A stretch of 38,611 nucleotides of DNA from Acidobacteriota bacterium (GTDB taxonomy: Bacteria; Acidobacteriota; Blastocatellia; Pyrinomonadales; Pyrinomonadaceae). The DNA is taken from positions 1 to 38,611 of the forward strand of contig JAIVJI010000093.1 of NCBI GenBank assembly GCA_020200135.1, in the 5' to 3' direction. The position numbers and the translations under genes were made by a program. The notes under the pieces were generated by a model, which worked only from the letters and a program-made list of their open reading frames with translations, searched no databases and was not told the DNA's origin. This document shows, piece after piece, positions 1-8,404 of this stretch. The number at the start of each line of letters is the position of its first letter. The first letter of the stretch is position 1.

Positions 1-1
1 C

Positions 2-757
2 GCCTGCGTCCTCGAACTACCCGATCTCGAACCCGCGGTCGCCGCCGCGCTCGTCGCCGAGCTGATCGGCGAGGACTGGCGTCTGCGCGTGGGCGGCGAC
101 GGCGCCGAGGTCGAGGTGCTGTGCGCCGACGACGAGTGCCGCTCGCTCGCGGAGACGGACTTCGTCGTCTTCGACATCGAGACGACGGGGCCGAAGATGC
201 CGCCCTCGCGCGTGATGGAGATCGGCGCAGCGCGCGTCCGCGACGGGCGCATCGTCGGCGAGTTTCAGACGCTCGTCAACCCGCTCGCGCCCATCCCGCC
301 CTTCATCGCCGGGCTCACCGGCATCCGCGACGAGATGGTGGCAGGCGCGCCGACCTTCGACGAGGTCGCCGCCGACTGGCTCGGCTTCGCCGACACCTCT
401 GTGCTGGTCGCGCACAACGCCGTCTTCGACGTGCGCTTCATCAACCACGAGGTCGGGCACGTCTTTCCGGGCCGCCGGATGATGAACTCGCACATCTGCA
501 CCGTCTCGCTGGCGCGCCAGGTTCTGCCCGAGCTGAAGAGCTTCCGGCTGGGCGCGCTCGCCGAGCACTTCGCCGTCCCGCACCGCACGCGCCACCGCGC
601 GGGCGACGACGCGCGCGCCACCGCTTCGGTCTTCATACGCCTGCTCGAACACCTCGACGAGAACGGCGTCCGCGACCTCGGCGGCGCGCGCCGCTTCCGC
701 AAGCATTTGGCGAGCCACGAGGGCAACGGGCACGCCTCCGGGGCCGGGAGCGCCTGA
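2..757 (+). CDS. DEDDh 3'-5' exonuclease (DnaQ/PolC epsilon-like), 5' partial
   Basis: The reading frame is open from base 2, so the true start lies outside the window; a GTG at 89 is internal. The visible 251 residues hold the three exonuclease motifs of the DnaQ family: Exo I FDIETTG (D and E bind the first metal), Exo II VAHNAVFDVRF, and Exo III HRAGDDARATA with the DEDDh histidine. They would hydrolyse DNA or RNA from the 3' end using two metal ions. About 40 residues before Exo I look like the end of an N-terminal extension, which may be a longer module as in DinG- or PolC-like proteins; I cannot tell which. The gene converges on the DedA gene with only 4 nt between the two stop codons, leaving no room for a separate terminator. 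The nuclease fold is confident; the cellular role (proofreading, repair or RNA processing) is not. Confidence 0.85.
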   Translation, partial: ACVLELPDLEPAVAAALVAELIGEDWRLRVGGDGAEVEVLCADDECRSLAETDFVVFDIETTGPKMPPSRVMEIGAARVRDGRIVGEFQTLVNPLAPIPPFIAGLTGIRDEMVAGAPTFDEVAADWLGFADTSVLVAHNAVFDVRFINHEVGHVFPGRRMMNSHICTVSLARQVLPELKSFRLGALAEHFAVPHRTRHRAGDDARATASVFIRLLEHLDENGVRDLGGARRFRKHLASHEGNGHASGAGSA

Positions 758-761
758 GCCT

Positions 762-1400
762 TCAGTCCTCCGCGGGCGTCTCCGCCGCCGGCGGCTGTTC
801 CGTCTTCCTCCCGAGAAAACGCTTTAACAAGAACGCCGCGACGATGAGCGCGGCGAGGCCGAGGCCGACGGCCGGGTAGTTCTGGGCGATGAGGTCTTTG
901 GCGCGCTCGCCGTAACGCACGGCGAGGAAGCCTTCGAGGAAGAAGCGGAAGGCGCGCCCGACCGCGACCGCGACCGCGAAGCGCACGACGCTCAGGCGGA
1001 AGACGCCGGCCGTGATGACGAAGAGCTTGAACGGGAACGGCGGCGGCAGCACCGACGCCACCAGCACCGACAGCACGTCGTAGCGGTCGACCAGCTCCTT
1101 GACGCGCGCCCGCTTTTGCGGCTGGAACTTCTCCAGCGCCTTCCGCCCGGCGCGGCGCGAGATGTAGTAGAGGATGAGACAGCCGAGCACGGACCCGGCC
1201 GTCGCCCCCAGCGCGTAGAGCGGCATCCGCGCCGGGCTCTGCGTCGAGAGCAGAATCATCACGGCGTCGGGGCCGCCCGGCAGCGGGACGAGCGCCGAGT
1301 CCAGGAGCGCGATGGCGAACAGCCCGAAGACGCCGAAGGGGACGAGAAAGTCTTTGACCGCCGTCAGCCCGTTCGTGATTTTGCGTATGAGCCACCTCAA
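762..1400 (-). CDS. DedA/YqaA-type membrane protein (VTT domain), downstream copy
   Basis: A 212-residue integral membrane protein of the SNARE-associated/DedA/YqaA group, whose members are implicated in lipid scrambling and membrane homeostasis. Hydrophobic stretches lie near residues 20-40, 62-82, 110-135, 140-160 and 173-192. Family-like signatures are DSALVPLPGGPD (34-45), LPPPFPFKLFVITAG (118-132) and EGFLAVRYGER (156-166). The only start that works is TTG at 1400; a stop lies two codons upstream. That TTG overlaps the TGA of the upstream paralog (TTGA), so translation is probably coupled. The charged, proline-rich C-terminus is presumably cytoplasmic. The substrate is unknown. Confidence 0.82.
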   Translation of the reverse strand: MRWLIRKITNGLTAVKDFLVPFGVFGLFAIALLDSALVPLPGGPDAVMILLSTQSPARMPLYALGATAGSVLGCLILYYISRRAGRKALEKFQPQKRARVKELVDRYDVLSVLVASVLPPPFPFKLFVITAGVFRLSVVRFAVAVAVGRAFRFFLEGFLAVRYGERAKDLIAQNYPAVGLGLAALIVAAFLLKRFLGRKTEQPPAAETPAED

Positions 1401-2086
1401 GAATTAGTCCGCCGCCTCCCCCCGGGCTTCACGCCCTCGGCCTTCCCCTCGGCCACCTCGACCGCGCTCCGGCGCGGCGCGCGGACGCGCCTCGCGACGA
1501 CGTAGACGCAGACGCCGATGATGACCAGCGACGCCACGCCGCTCACGATGTAGAGCCCGTTGACCTTCATGAACTCGATGACCCGCTCGCCGTAGAAGAC
1601 CGCGAGCGCCCCCTCGACGAAGTAGCGGACGCTGCGCGCGATCATGATGGTCAGCATGAAGCGCCAGCGCGGGTATTCGAGCGCGCCCGCCGTGGCGACG
1701 AAAATCTTGAACGGCATCGGCGGCGGCAGCAGCGCCGGCACCGCCAGCGCGAGAAACCCGAAGCGCGCGTAAGCCTTCTCGACCCGCGCGATGTTCTCGG
1801 CGCTGAAGCGCCGGCGCATCACCGCCTGCCCGCCGCGCCGCATGATGCTGTAGAGCAGGAGGCAGCCTAGAACAGAGCCGGCGGCGGCGAAGAGCGGGAA
1901 GTAGAAGACCGACTTGGGGTCGCTGTAGCAGCGCGCGACGACGAGGTAGTCGTTTATCTCGGGCAGGCTCAGCAGCGAAGAGTCGAGCGCGCCGATCAAG
2001 ACCATCGCGGGGCCCGCGACGTAGATCGGCACCTCGCTGATGAAGTCATGCAGCCAGAGGACGAGTCCTTTCACCCAATCGAACAT
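1397..2086 (-). CDS. DedA/YqaA-type membrane protein (VTT domain), upstream copy
   Basis: A 229-residue membrane protein paralogous to the next gene, sharing GSVLGCLLLYSIMRR (70-84), LPPPMPFKIFVATAG (120-134) and EGALAVFYGER (158-168). I chose ATG 2086 (MFDWVKG): the longer frame back to 2170 would begin inside the intergenic heptanucleotide repeats and adds no family sequence. It lacks the PLPGGPD loop of its partner and has SLPEINDYL instead, so the two are diverged, not recent duplicates. Overlapping stop and start codons suggest the pair is made together, possibly as a heteromer; that is inference. The C-terminal 35 residues are basic and low in complexity. Confidence 0.8.
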   Translation of the reverse strand: MFDWVKGLVLWLHDFISEVPIYVAGPAMVLIGALDSSLLSLPEINDYLVVARCYSDPKSVFYFPLFAAAGSVLGCLLLYSIMRRGGQAVMRRRFSAENIARVEKAYARFGFLALAVPALLPPPMPFKIFVATAGALEYPRWRFMLTIMIARSVRYFVEGALAVFYGERVIEFMKVNGLYIVSGVASLVIIGVCVYVVARRVRAPRRSAVEVAEGKAEGVKPGGRRRTNS

Positions 2087-2091
2087 GATTT

Positions 2092-2199
2092 GGAGAATAG
2101 TAAATCGTAAACGGTGAATAGACAAAAGGCGCGTCCGGCCGACCGCGAAACCCGAAGCGGGCCCGGCCACCGTTCACCAACTACCATTCACTATTTACT
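2092..2199. repeat. Inverted pair of degenerate heptanucleotide repeats
   Basis: Four 7-nt units run 2092-2119 on the plus strand (GGAGAAT, AGTAAAT, CGTAAAC, GGTGAAT). Four more run 2172-2199 on the opposite strand (AGTAAAT, AGTGAAT, GGTAGTT, GGTGAAC). A GC-rich core of about 50 nt lies between, so the block could form an imperfect stem. The right arm supplies the TAA stop of the barrel gene, and the left arm starts 6 nt upstream of the DedA start. Confidence 0.6.
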
Positions 2200-3076
2200 T
2201 AACGGGTGTGAAGACGGAGGGCGTGTCGTAGGTGACGCCGAAGGTGACGCCGGAGCGCGGGCTGAAATCGGTCAGCCCCTTGATGCCGGCGGCGTCGAAC
2301 CGCAGCCCGGCGGCCTTGACCTGGAGCCCGAGGCGGAACTCGCCGCGCGACTCGGTGCCTAAGGGCGCGGCGCCGCCGCGCGTGTTGGCGCGGCCGTTGA
2401 CCTCGGCGGCGATGTTGACCGTCTTGTTGACGCGGAAGATGCCGCCGAGCCCGTAGAGCAGCATGTCGTTCTGCGTGAAGAGCTGCGTCGGCGCGGTGTA
2501 GATGCCGAGCCCGAGGTTGCCGAACGTGTTCAGTCGGCCGTCGCGCCCGAACTTCTTCCCGACGAGCATCATGCCGAAGGCGTTGGTCTGGTTGAGCCCG
2601 AGGCCGCGCGACTCGTTCGAGTTCGGAAGCTCCACCCCGAACTTGAAGCCTAAGCTGGGCCCGCGCCGCGTCTCGTTGCGCAGCTTGATCTTGGTCGCCA
2701 GCCGGAAGTCGCCGGTGTCGTTGGTCGAGTTGGCGCCCGCCGCGATCCCGAGCGGGATGGCGCCGGGGGTGCGCGTGTTGATGCTCAGAAAATTCTGCGC
2801 GACGCCCTCGATGGAGAACTCGACGTTGGGCGAGAGCCCGACGTGGACACCGATGACGCCGACGCGCGTCAGGTCGCCCGTCAGTCCCGACGCCGGGAAT
2901 TTGGCGTCCTGCATAAAGTCGATGCCGACCTGCACGCGCAGCGAGCCGGGCTGGAGCACGTCCACGTCCTCGGTCAGGAGCGGGCGCTGCTGCGCGCGCG
3001 TCGCGACGGCCGCGGACGTGAGCGCGAACGCGAGCGCCGCCAGCGTGCGTGCGAGCCGTGTGCTGCGTGACTTCAT
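2195..3076 (-). CDS. Predicted outer-membrane beta-barrel protein
   Basis: A 293-residue secreted protein. ATG 3076 gives a classical signal peptide (MKSRSTRLARTLAALAFALT, cleavage near ATRAQQ, about residue 30); the 58 upstream residues of the open frame are low-complexity and unlikely to be translated. The mature part alternates polar and hydrophobic residues in short strands (VGIDFMQDAKF, VEFSIEGVAQNFL, RLATKIKLRNET, GFKFGVELP, GLQVKAAGLRFDAAG) and ends in strand-like VTFGVTYDTPSVFTPVK, as in outer-membrane barrels. It resembles the loose transporter / alpha-amylase-like barrel proteins of Acidobacteriota, but I do not recognise a named family or ligand. It is transcribed divergently from the aldehyde dehydrogenase gene. 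Confidence 0.68.
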   Translation of the reverse strand: MKSRSTRLARTLAALAFALTSAAVATRAQQRPLLTEDVDVLQPGSLRVQVGIDFMQDAKFPASGLTGDLTRVGVIGVHVGLSPNVEFSIEGVAQNFLSINTRTPGAIPLGIAAGANSTNDTGDFRLATKIKLRNETRRGPSLGFKFGVELPNSNESRGLGLNQTNAFGMMLVGKKFGRDGRLNTFGNLGLGIYTAPTQLFTQNDMLLYGLGGIFRVNKTVNIAAEVNGRANTRGGAAPLGTESRGEFRLGLQVKAAGLRFDAAGIKGLTDFSPRSGVTFGVTYDTPSVFTPVK

Positions 3077-3209
3077 GCTTTCGAGATTTGACTCCGGCGA
3101 AGATTTCCGACGTGCGTGCGAATTGTAACGGCCGCCCCCGCGAGCGGTCAACACCGACGACGGCTGTGCTAACATCCCGGCGTCCGATTCCCTTTCCGGT
3201 CGCATCGAG

Positions 3210-4634
3210 ATGGAGACAAAACCGCTTCTCATCGGGGGCGAGTGGCGCACGACGCAAGCGACGCGCGAGGTGCGCTCGCCTTACAGCGCGGAGCTGCTGG
3301 CGCACTTCTCGGTCGCGTCCGGGTCGGAGGCCGACGAGGCGCTGGGGTCGGCCGCGCGCGCCGCCGCCGAGATGCGAGTGCTGCCGCGCCACCGCGTCGC
3401 TGAGGCTCTGCGCCTCATCGCCGACGGCGTGCGCGAACGCGCGGAAGAGTTCGCGCGCACCATCGCGCTCGAAGCCGGGAAGCCCATCAGGGCGGCGCGC
3501 GCCGAGGTCGAGCGCGCCGTGATGACCTTCACGCACGCGTCCGAGGAGGCGCGGCGCTTCGCGGGCGAGGTCGTCCCGCTCGACGGACAGGCGGGCGGCG
3601 CGGGGCGCGTGGGCTGGACGGAGCGCTTCCCGCGCGGCGTCGTCTTCGGCATCACGCCCTTCAACTTCCCGCTCAACCTCGTCGCGCACAAGGTCGCGCC
3701 CGCGCTCGCCTCGCGCAACGCAATCATCGTCAAGCCGAGCCCGCGCACCCCGCTCACCGCGCTGCTGCTCGGCGAAGTCTTCCTCGGAGCCGGCCTGCCG
3801 CGCGCCGCCTTGCAGGTCGTGCCGATGGAGGTCGAGACCATCGACGCCGTGCTCGAAGACGAGCGCGTCGGGATGGTCTCCTTCACGGGGAGCGCCGAGG
3901 TCGGATGGCTCCTGCGCCGGCGCGCCGCGCGCGTCCCCGTCGCGCTCGAACTCGGCGGCAACGCCCCCGTCATCGTGGACGAGTCGGCCGACGTGTCATA
4001 CGCCGCCGAACGCACGGCCGCCTCCGCCTTCGCGTACGCCGGACAGGTCTGCATCTCGGCTCAGCGCGTGCTCGTCCACGAATCGGTCGCCGAAGAGTTC
4101 ACCGGCCGCTTCGTCCGTCTCGCCGAATCGCTCAAGGCGGGCGACCCGCTTGAAGAGACGACCGAGCTGTCGAACATGATCGACGAGGCGGCCGCCCGCC
4201 GCGCCGAAGGATGGATTGACGAGGCGGTCGGGGCCGGCGCGCGGCTTTTGTGCGGCGGCCGCCGCGAGGGCTCGCTGCTCGCGGCGACCGTGCTCGCCGA
4301 CGTCCACCGCGAGATGCGCGTCTGCTCGGAGGAGGTCTTCGCGCCGGTCGCCACGCTCCAGACGTTCGGCGACTTCGAGGAGGCGCTCGCGGAGGCCAAC
4401 GCCACGCGCTACGGCTTGCAGGCCGGCGTCTTCACCCGCGAGACGGCGCGCGCGCTGCGGGCGTTGCGCGCGCTCGACTTCGGCGGCGTCATCGTCAACG
4501 ACTCGCCCGCCTTCCGCGTGGACAACATGCCCTACGGCGGCGTCAAGCTCTCGGGCGCCGGCCGCGAGGGAGTCCGCTACGCGATGGAGGAGATGACCGA
4601 GCCGCGCCTCATCGTCATCGACCCGGAGCATTGA
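3210..4634 (+). CDS. NAD(P)-dependent aldehyde dehydrogenase
   Basis: A 474-residue ALDH-superfamily enzyme of the usual length, oxidising an aldehyde to the acid. Visible active-site parts are the oxyanion Asn152 in TPFNFP, cofactor-contacting Lys175 in VKPSPRTP, the Rossmann glycine motif FTGSAEVG (225-232), general-base Glu247 in LELGGNAP, and nucleophile Cys281 in GQVCISAQ. The region EEVFAPVATLQTF is the usual second NAD-binding site. The ATG at 3210 follows a poor ribosome site (GCATCGAG). The sequence looks closer to the GapN-like and broad-specificity branches than to betaine aldehyde dehydrogenase, but the substrate cannot be read from sequence. The zinc-ribbon gene follows 6 nt after the stop, so the two are probably co-transcribed. 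Confidence 0.9.
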   Translation: METKPLLIGGEWRTTQATREVRSPYSAELLAHFSVASGSEADEALGSAARAAAEMRVLPRHRVAEALRLIADGVRERAEEFARTIALEAGKPIRAARAEVERAVMTFTHASEEARRFAGEVVPLDGQAGGAGRVGWTERFPRGVVFGITPFNFPLNLVAHKVAPALASRNAIIVKPSPRTPLTALLLGEVFLGAGLPRAALQVVPMEVETIDAVLEDERVGMVSFTGSAEVGWLLRRRAARVPVALELGGNAPVIVDESADVSYAAERTAASAFAYAGQVCISAQRVLVHESVAEEFTGRFVRLAESLKAGDPLEETTELSNMIDEAAARRAEGWIDEAVGAGARLLCGGRREGSLLAATVLADVHREMRVCSEEVFAPVATLQTFGDFEEALAEANATRYGLQAGVFTRETARALRALRALDFGGVIVNDSPAFRVDNMPYGGVKLSGAGREGVRYAMEEMTEPRLIVIDPEH

Positions 4635-4640
4635 AACGCC

Positions 4641-4922
4641 TTGGAAGTTACCGACTGTGAGATTTGCGCGGCGCTCCCCGATTTCGCCGCCGCCGACCTG
4701 CGCGACGGCCAGAGCCTGCCCGGCGCGGCCTCGCGTCTGGTGGACGCCCACCCGACTCCCGAAGGCTTCTGGGACACCGCGAAGGAGTACGAGGTGACGA
4801 AGAGGTGCCCGCTCTGCGGCCGCCTGTATACCTACAACTACCACTACGAATTTTCCGTCGGCTACGTCGAGGAGAGCGTCTGGCTTGAGCGACGCGCGGA
4901 GCCCGGCCGGGCCGACTCCTGA
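4641..4922 (+). CDS. Small zinc-ribbon-like protein, function unknown
   Basis: A 93-residue protein with two CxxC knuckles, C6/C9 (CEIC) and C56/C59 (CPLC), spaced as in zinc-ribbon folds. Between and after them is aromatic-rich sequence (YTYNYHYEFSVGYVEESVWLERR). The first usable start is TTG 4641, two codons after the ALDH stop. Because it lies in the same frame as the ALDH, stop-codon readthrough would give a fusion. No catalytic motif is visible; it may bind nucleic acid or a protein partner. The gene is supported by codon use like its neighbours and by the clean Cys pattern. Confidence 0.6.
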   Translation: MEVTDCEICAALPDFAAADLRDGQSLPGAASRLVDAHPTPEGFWDTAKEYEVTKRCPLCGRLYTYNYHYEFSVGYVEESVWLERRAEPGRADS

Positions 4923-4938
4923 CCCTCGTTAACAGAAT

Positions 4939-4967
4939 TGGTGTCGCATCCGTCTTTCGCGTAAGAT
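4939..4967 (+). promoter_or_regulatory. Candidate sigma70 promoter for the penicillin-acylase gene
   Basis: A -35-like TTGGTG (4939-4944) and a -10-like TAAGAT (4962-4967) are separated by 17 nt, about 40 nt upstream of ATG 5008. By eye only. Confidence 0.35.
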
Positions 4968-5007
4968 GCACGCGCCCTTGACACTTTCCGCCCTGAGGAT
5001 TCACCCG

Positions 5008-7452
5008 ATGAAAACAACGAGCCTCTTCGCGCGCCTCACACTGGCGCTGTCATTCTTCCTATCGGCGTTCACGCAGCACGCGGCCGCGCAGGCCCCCGCA
5101 GCCAGGCCGCAGGCCGAAGCCGTGATGGTGCGGCTCGCGGGGCTGAAGCAGGCCGTGAAGGTCAGGCGCGACGAGCGCGGCGTCCCCTACATCGAGGCCG
5201 GCGACGAGACCGACCTGTATTTCGCGCAGGGGTACGTGACGGCCAGCGACCGGCTCTGGCAGATGGACCTGATGCGGCGCACCGCGCGCGGCGAGCTGTC
5301 CGAGATATTCGGCCGCGCCACGCTCGAAGACGACAAGCGCCGACGCGCCTACGGCTTCGCGCAGGTGGCCGAGGCGAGCGCCGCGCAGGCCGACCCGCGC
5401 TCGCGCGCCGTGATGGAGGCTTACGCGCGCGGCGTCAACGCCTACATCGACTCGCTCGACGACAAGCGCCTCCCGCTCGAATTTCAGATACTCGGCTACC
5501 GCCCGCGCCACTGGACGCCGGCCGACTCCGCGGCCGTCGGCAAGAACTTCGCCGAGGCGCTCTCGACGACCTGGCCGCTCGACCTCGCGCGCGGCCTCCT
5601 CGCCGACCTCCCCGCCGACAAGGCCGCCGCGCTCTTCCCCGAGACCTCGCCGCTCGACCTGCCCGTGGTCGGCAACGACAAGACTGACCGCAAGAGCGCG
5701 CCGCCCGCCAGAACACGCTCCGCGCTGCCCCCCGTCACACACACGGCCGAACTACTCGTCGAGCTGGCCTCGATTCAAGAGGTCGAAGCGCGGACGCGCG
5801 CGCGCGTCGGACTCTTCGCCGAGGAGTTGGCCGCGAGCAACAACTGGGTCGTCTCGGGCAAGCGCACCGCCTCGGGCAAGCCGCTGCTCGCCAACGACCC
5901 GCACCTCGCGCCGTCGGCGCCGTCCATCTGGTACATGGTTCACCTGAGCGCGCCGGGTCTGCGCGTCGCGGGCGTCACGGCCGCCGGCGCGCCCGGAGTC
6001 ATCATCGGACACAACGAGCGTATCGCCTGGGGCATGACCAACCTCGGGCCCGACGTGCAGGACCTCTACCGCGAGAAGTTCGACCCCGCCAGCCCGCGCA
6101 AGTACATGACGCCCGCGGGCTGGCGCGACGCCGAGGTGCGCCGCGAGGAGATAAAAGTCCGCAAGTCGCCCGCCGGCACAGAGACCGAGGTCGTGGCGCA
6201 CGAGGTTCTGGTCACGCGCCACGGCCCCGTCGTACTCCAGCGCGGCGGCGACAGTTACGCCCTGCGCTGGACGGCGCTCTCCCCCTCCGCCACCGAGTTC
6301 ACCGCCTTCTACAAGCTCAACCGCGCGCGCAACTGGAAGGAGTTTCAGGAGGCGCTCAAGGACTACGGCGGCGCGACGCAGAACTTCGTCTACGCCGACG
6401 TGGGCGGCCACATCGGCTACTACGGCGCGGGGCTGATTCCCGTCCGCGCGAGCGGCGACGGAAGCCTGCCCTACGACGGCTCGAAGGACGAGGGCGAGTG
6501 GAAAGGCTTCATCCCCTTCGCGGAGCTACCGCACGTCTACGACCCGCCGTCCGGCATCATCGTCACCGCCAACAACCGCGTCACGGGGACGAGCTACCCG
6601 CACTTCCTGACGCGCGTCTGGGCCCCGCCCACGCGCGCGCGCCGCATCTACGACCTGCTCAGCGCGAAACAGAAATTGACCGCCGACGACTTCCGCGCCG
6701 TGCTGGGCGACGCCTACACCATCTCCGGCGTGACGTTCGCGCGCGAGGCGGCGAAGGTCGCGCGCGCCGCCGGGCTCGACGCGAAGGACGGGAAGTGGCG
6801 CGAGACCGTCAGGCTGTTTGAAGCGTGGGACGGCCAGCTCACGCCCGACGCTCGCGCGCCTCGGCTGGCGGTCGAGATGTCGGGCGTCTTCCGCCGGAAG
6901 ATTCTCGAAGCCGCGCTCGGCGCCGAGCGCGCCGCTCAGTACCGCTGGCCGGCCAGCGCCAACCTCTTCGACCGGCTGATACAGGAGCGGCCGGCCGGGT
7001 GGCTGCCCAAAGAGTTCGCGACCTACGCCGACCTGCTCGACGCCGCGCATAAAGAGACGCGCGACGCGCTGGCGAAGGCGTTCGGCGCCGACGAGACGAA
7101 GTGGACGTGGGGCGTACGCCTGCCCGTGAACTTCCCGCACCCGCTGGCGAACGTGCCGGGCGCGGGCGAGCCTTTCAAGCTCGCGCCCTTCCCGCAGAGG
7201 GGCGGCGGCGGGCTTTTCGCCGCGCCGAACGTCGGGGCGGGCGTCTCGATGCGCCTCATCGCCGACGTCTCCGACTGGGACAAGACACAGCAGGGCATCG
7301 CGCTCGGCGTCTCGGGCGACCCGCGCAGCCCGCACTGGCAAGACCAGCTCGCCGACTGGCGCGCCTCGACGCCGCGCGTCTTCCCTTTCACGGCCGGGGC
7401 GGTCGCGCGCGCCGCTTACCTGACGCACGTGCTTGAGCCGAAACCGCGGTGA
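5008..7452 (+). CDS. Secreted penicillin-acylase family (Ntn) amidohydrolase
   Basis: An 814-residue member of the penicillin amidase / acyl-homoserine-lactone acylase family, which cleaves linear amide bonds. ATG 5008 is preceded by GAGGAT and gives a signal peptide (MKTTSLFARLTLALSFFLSA, cleavage near HAAAQA), so it acts in the periplasm. The alpha-chain carries RDERGVPYIEA and AQGYVTASDRLWQMDLMRR. The precursor is expected to self-cleave before Ser277 in AASNNWVVSGKR, the N-terminal nucleophile of the beta-chain. Downstream are LLANDPHL, GVIIGHNERIAWGMTN and the oxyanion-type asparagine in TANNRVTG. The length is normal. The true substrate (beta-lactam, acyl-homoserine lactone or peptide) is not determinable here. 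The next gene starts on its stop codon (GTGA), so they form an operon. Confidence 0.9.
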   Translation: MKTTSLFARLTLALSFFLSAFTQHAAAQAPAARPQAEAVMVRLAGLKQAVKVRRDERGVPYIEAGDETDLYFAQGYVTASDRLWQMDLMRRTARGELSEIFGRATLEDDKRRRAYGFAQVAEASAAQADPRSRAVMEAYARGVNAYIDSLDDKRLPLEFQILGYRPRHWTPADSAAVGKNFAEALSTTWPLDLARGLLADLPADKAAALFPETSPLDLPVVGNDKTDRKSAPPARTRSALPPVTHTAELLVELASIQEVEARTRARVGLFAEELAASNNWVVSGKRTASGKPLLANDPHLAPSAPSIWYMVHLSAPGLRVAGVTAAGAPGVIIGHNERIAWGMTNLGPDVQDLYREKFDPASPRKYMTPAGWRDAEVRREEIKVRKSPAGTETEVVAHEVLVTRHGPVVLQRGGDSYALRWTALSPSATEFTAFYKLNRARNWKEFQEALKDYGGATQNFVYADVGGHIGYYGAGLIPVRASGDGSLPYDGSKDEGEWKGFIPFAELPHVYDPPSGIIVTANNRVTGTSYPHFLTRVWAPPTRARRIYDLLSAKQKLTADDFRAVLGDAYTISGVTFAREAAKVARAAGLDAKDGKWRETVRLFEAWDGQLTPDARAPRLAVEMSGVFRRKILEAALGAERAAQYRWPASANLFDRLIQERPAGWLPKEFATYADLLDAAHKETRDALAKAFGADETKWTWGVRLPVNFPHPLANVPGAGEPFKLAPFPQRGGGGLFAAPNVGAGVSMRLIADVSDWDKTQQGIALGVSGDPRSPHWQDQLADWRASTPRVFPFTAGAVARAAYLTHVLEPKPR

Positions 7453-8054
7453 GAGTTGACGACAGGGGCGCGGCGTCGGGCGAGAGCCTGCGCGTCTTCT
7501 GCGCGGTCGAGCTGCCCGAAGAAGTCCGCGAGGCGGCGGCCGAGCACGCCGCGCGCCTGCGGCGAGACTCCCCCGGCGCGAGCGCGAGCTGGCCGCGACC
7601 CGAGAGCCTTCACATCACTCTGAAGTTTTTGGGTGAGGTCACGGAGGCACGCGTCCGCGATATTTCACGCGCGGCGGGCGCGGCGGCCGAAGACTGCCGG
7701 CGGTTCGGTCTTTCGGTCGAGGAGGCGGGTACGTTCCCGGCGCGCGGGGCGGCGCGCGTGCTGTGGCTCGGCGTGAGAGACGAGTCGGGAGGTCTGGCGC
7801 GGCTGCAACGCCGGCTCGAACGGGAGTGCGAGGCCGCCGGCTTCGCTCGCGAGACGCGAGCCTTCAAGCCCCACCTCACGCTCGCGCGCCTCCGCCCGTC
7901 GAGAGACGCGCCCGCCCTCTCCGAAGCTCACAGGCGCTCGACCTTCGGCCCGCACGTCTTCCGAGTCACCGACCTCTTTGTTATGCGCAGCGAACTCGGC
8001 CCCGGCGGCTCGCGCTACACCCCGCTCTCGCGCCATCGGTTGGGGGACGAGTGA
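7449..8054 (+). CDS. thpR: RNA 2',3'-cyclic phosphodiesterase (LigT/ThpR family)
   Basis: A 201-residue 2H phosphoesterase. The two catalytic HxT motifs are H55 in HITLKFLGE and H142 in HLTLARLR, with the typical RVFCAVELP strand at residues 15-23. Family enzymes hydrolyse 2',3'-cyclic phosphates on RNA ends to 2'-phosphates and can act as 2'-5' RNA ligases in vitro. The GTG start at 7449 overlaps the preceding TGA (GTGA), implying translational coupling to the acylase gene, an odd functional pairing. Length and motif spacing are normal. Confidence 0.9.
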   Translation: MRVDDRGAASGESLRVFCAVELPEEVREAAAEHAARLRRDSPGASASWPRPESLHITLKFLGEVTEARVRDISRAAGAAAEDCRRFGLSVEEAGTFPARGAARVLWLGVRDESGGLARLQRRLERECEAAGFARETRAFKPHLTLARLRPSRDAPALSEAHRRSTFGPHVFRVTDLFVMRSELGPGGSRYTPLSRHRLGDE

Positions 8055-8067
8055 GAAGATGACTTCC

Positions 8068-8095
8068 TTGACAAAGGCCGCCAAAGCGATAGACT
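8068..8095 (+). promoter_or_regulatory. Candidate sigma70 promoter for the small two-gene cassette
   Basis: A perfect -35 TTGACA (8068-8073) and TAGACT (8090-8095) are 16 nt apart, 73 nt upstream of ATG 8169 and just after the thpR stop. Confidence 0.45.
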
Positions 8096-8168
8096 TGCCC
8101 CACCGTCGCCGGCAGTAATTCCCTGCACTACTCTAGCCAGTGTGCAACAACCTAATTGAGGAGCCAAA

Positions 8169-8369
8169 ATGAGGCCAAATCTTATACTGGACGATCAAAC
8201 GTTAATGTTATTGAAAAGGCTCAGGGATCAACTGGGTGAGGAAAGAAACGAGGATGTTGTAAAAAAAGCTCTGGCCCTTCTTGCACAGGTGGTAGAGATT
8301 TCCGGGGACAAGCGTTACTTCACGATCGTGACCCCGGACAAACGCACTATGACGATTAAACTTGATTAG
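8169..8369 (+). CDS. Small unknown protein, possibly ribbon-helix-helix-like
   Basis: A 66-residue protein with a good ribosome site (TTGAGGAG, about 6 nt before ATG). It opens with an amphipathic helix pair (DDQTLMLLKRLRDQLGEERN, then EDVVKKALALLAQVVEI) and ends in two short strands (RYFTIVTP, RTMTIKLD). The N-terminal helices resemble the helices of small DNA-binding regulators, but the leading strand of a ribbon-helix-helix is not clear, so I do not name a family. Base composition is far more AT-rich than the surrounding genes, which suggests recent acquisition. It probably forms an operon with the membrane protein 35 nt downstream. Confidence 0.6.
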   Translation: MRPNLILDDQTLMLLKRLRDQLGEERNEDVVKKALALLAQVVEISGDKRYFTIVTPDKRTMTIKLD

Positions 8370-8404
8370 CGTAGTTCGGACAATGCCAGTTCGCCGGAGG
8401 GAAC

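Noticed and set aside
7449..8054. Calling the 2H phosphoesterase a tRNA ligase
   Set aside because: Family members catalyse phosphodiester cleavage mainly; ligase activity is a side reaction and cannot be inferred.
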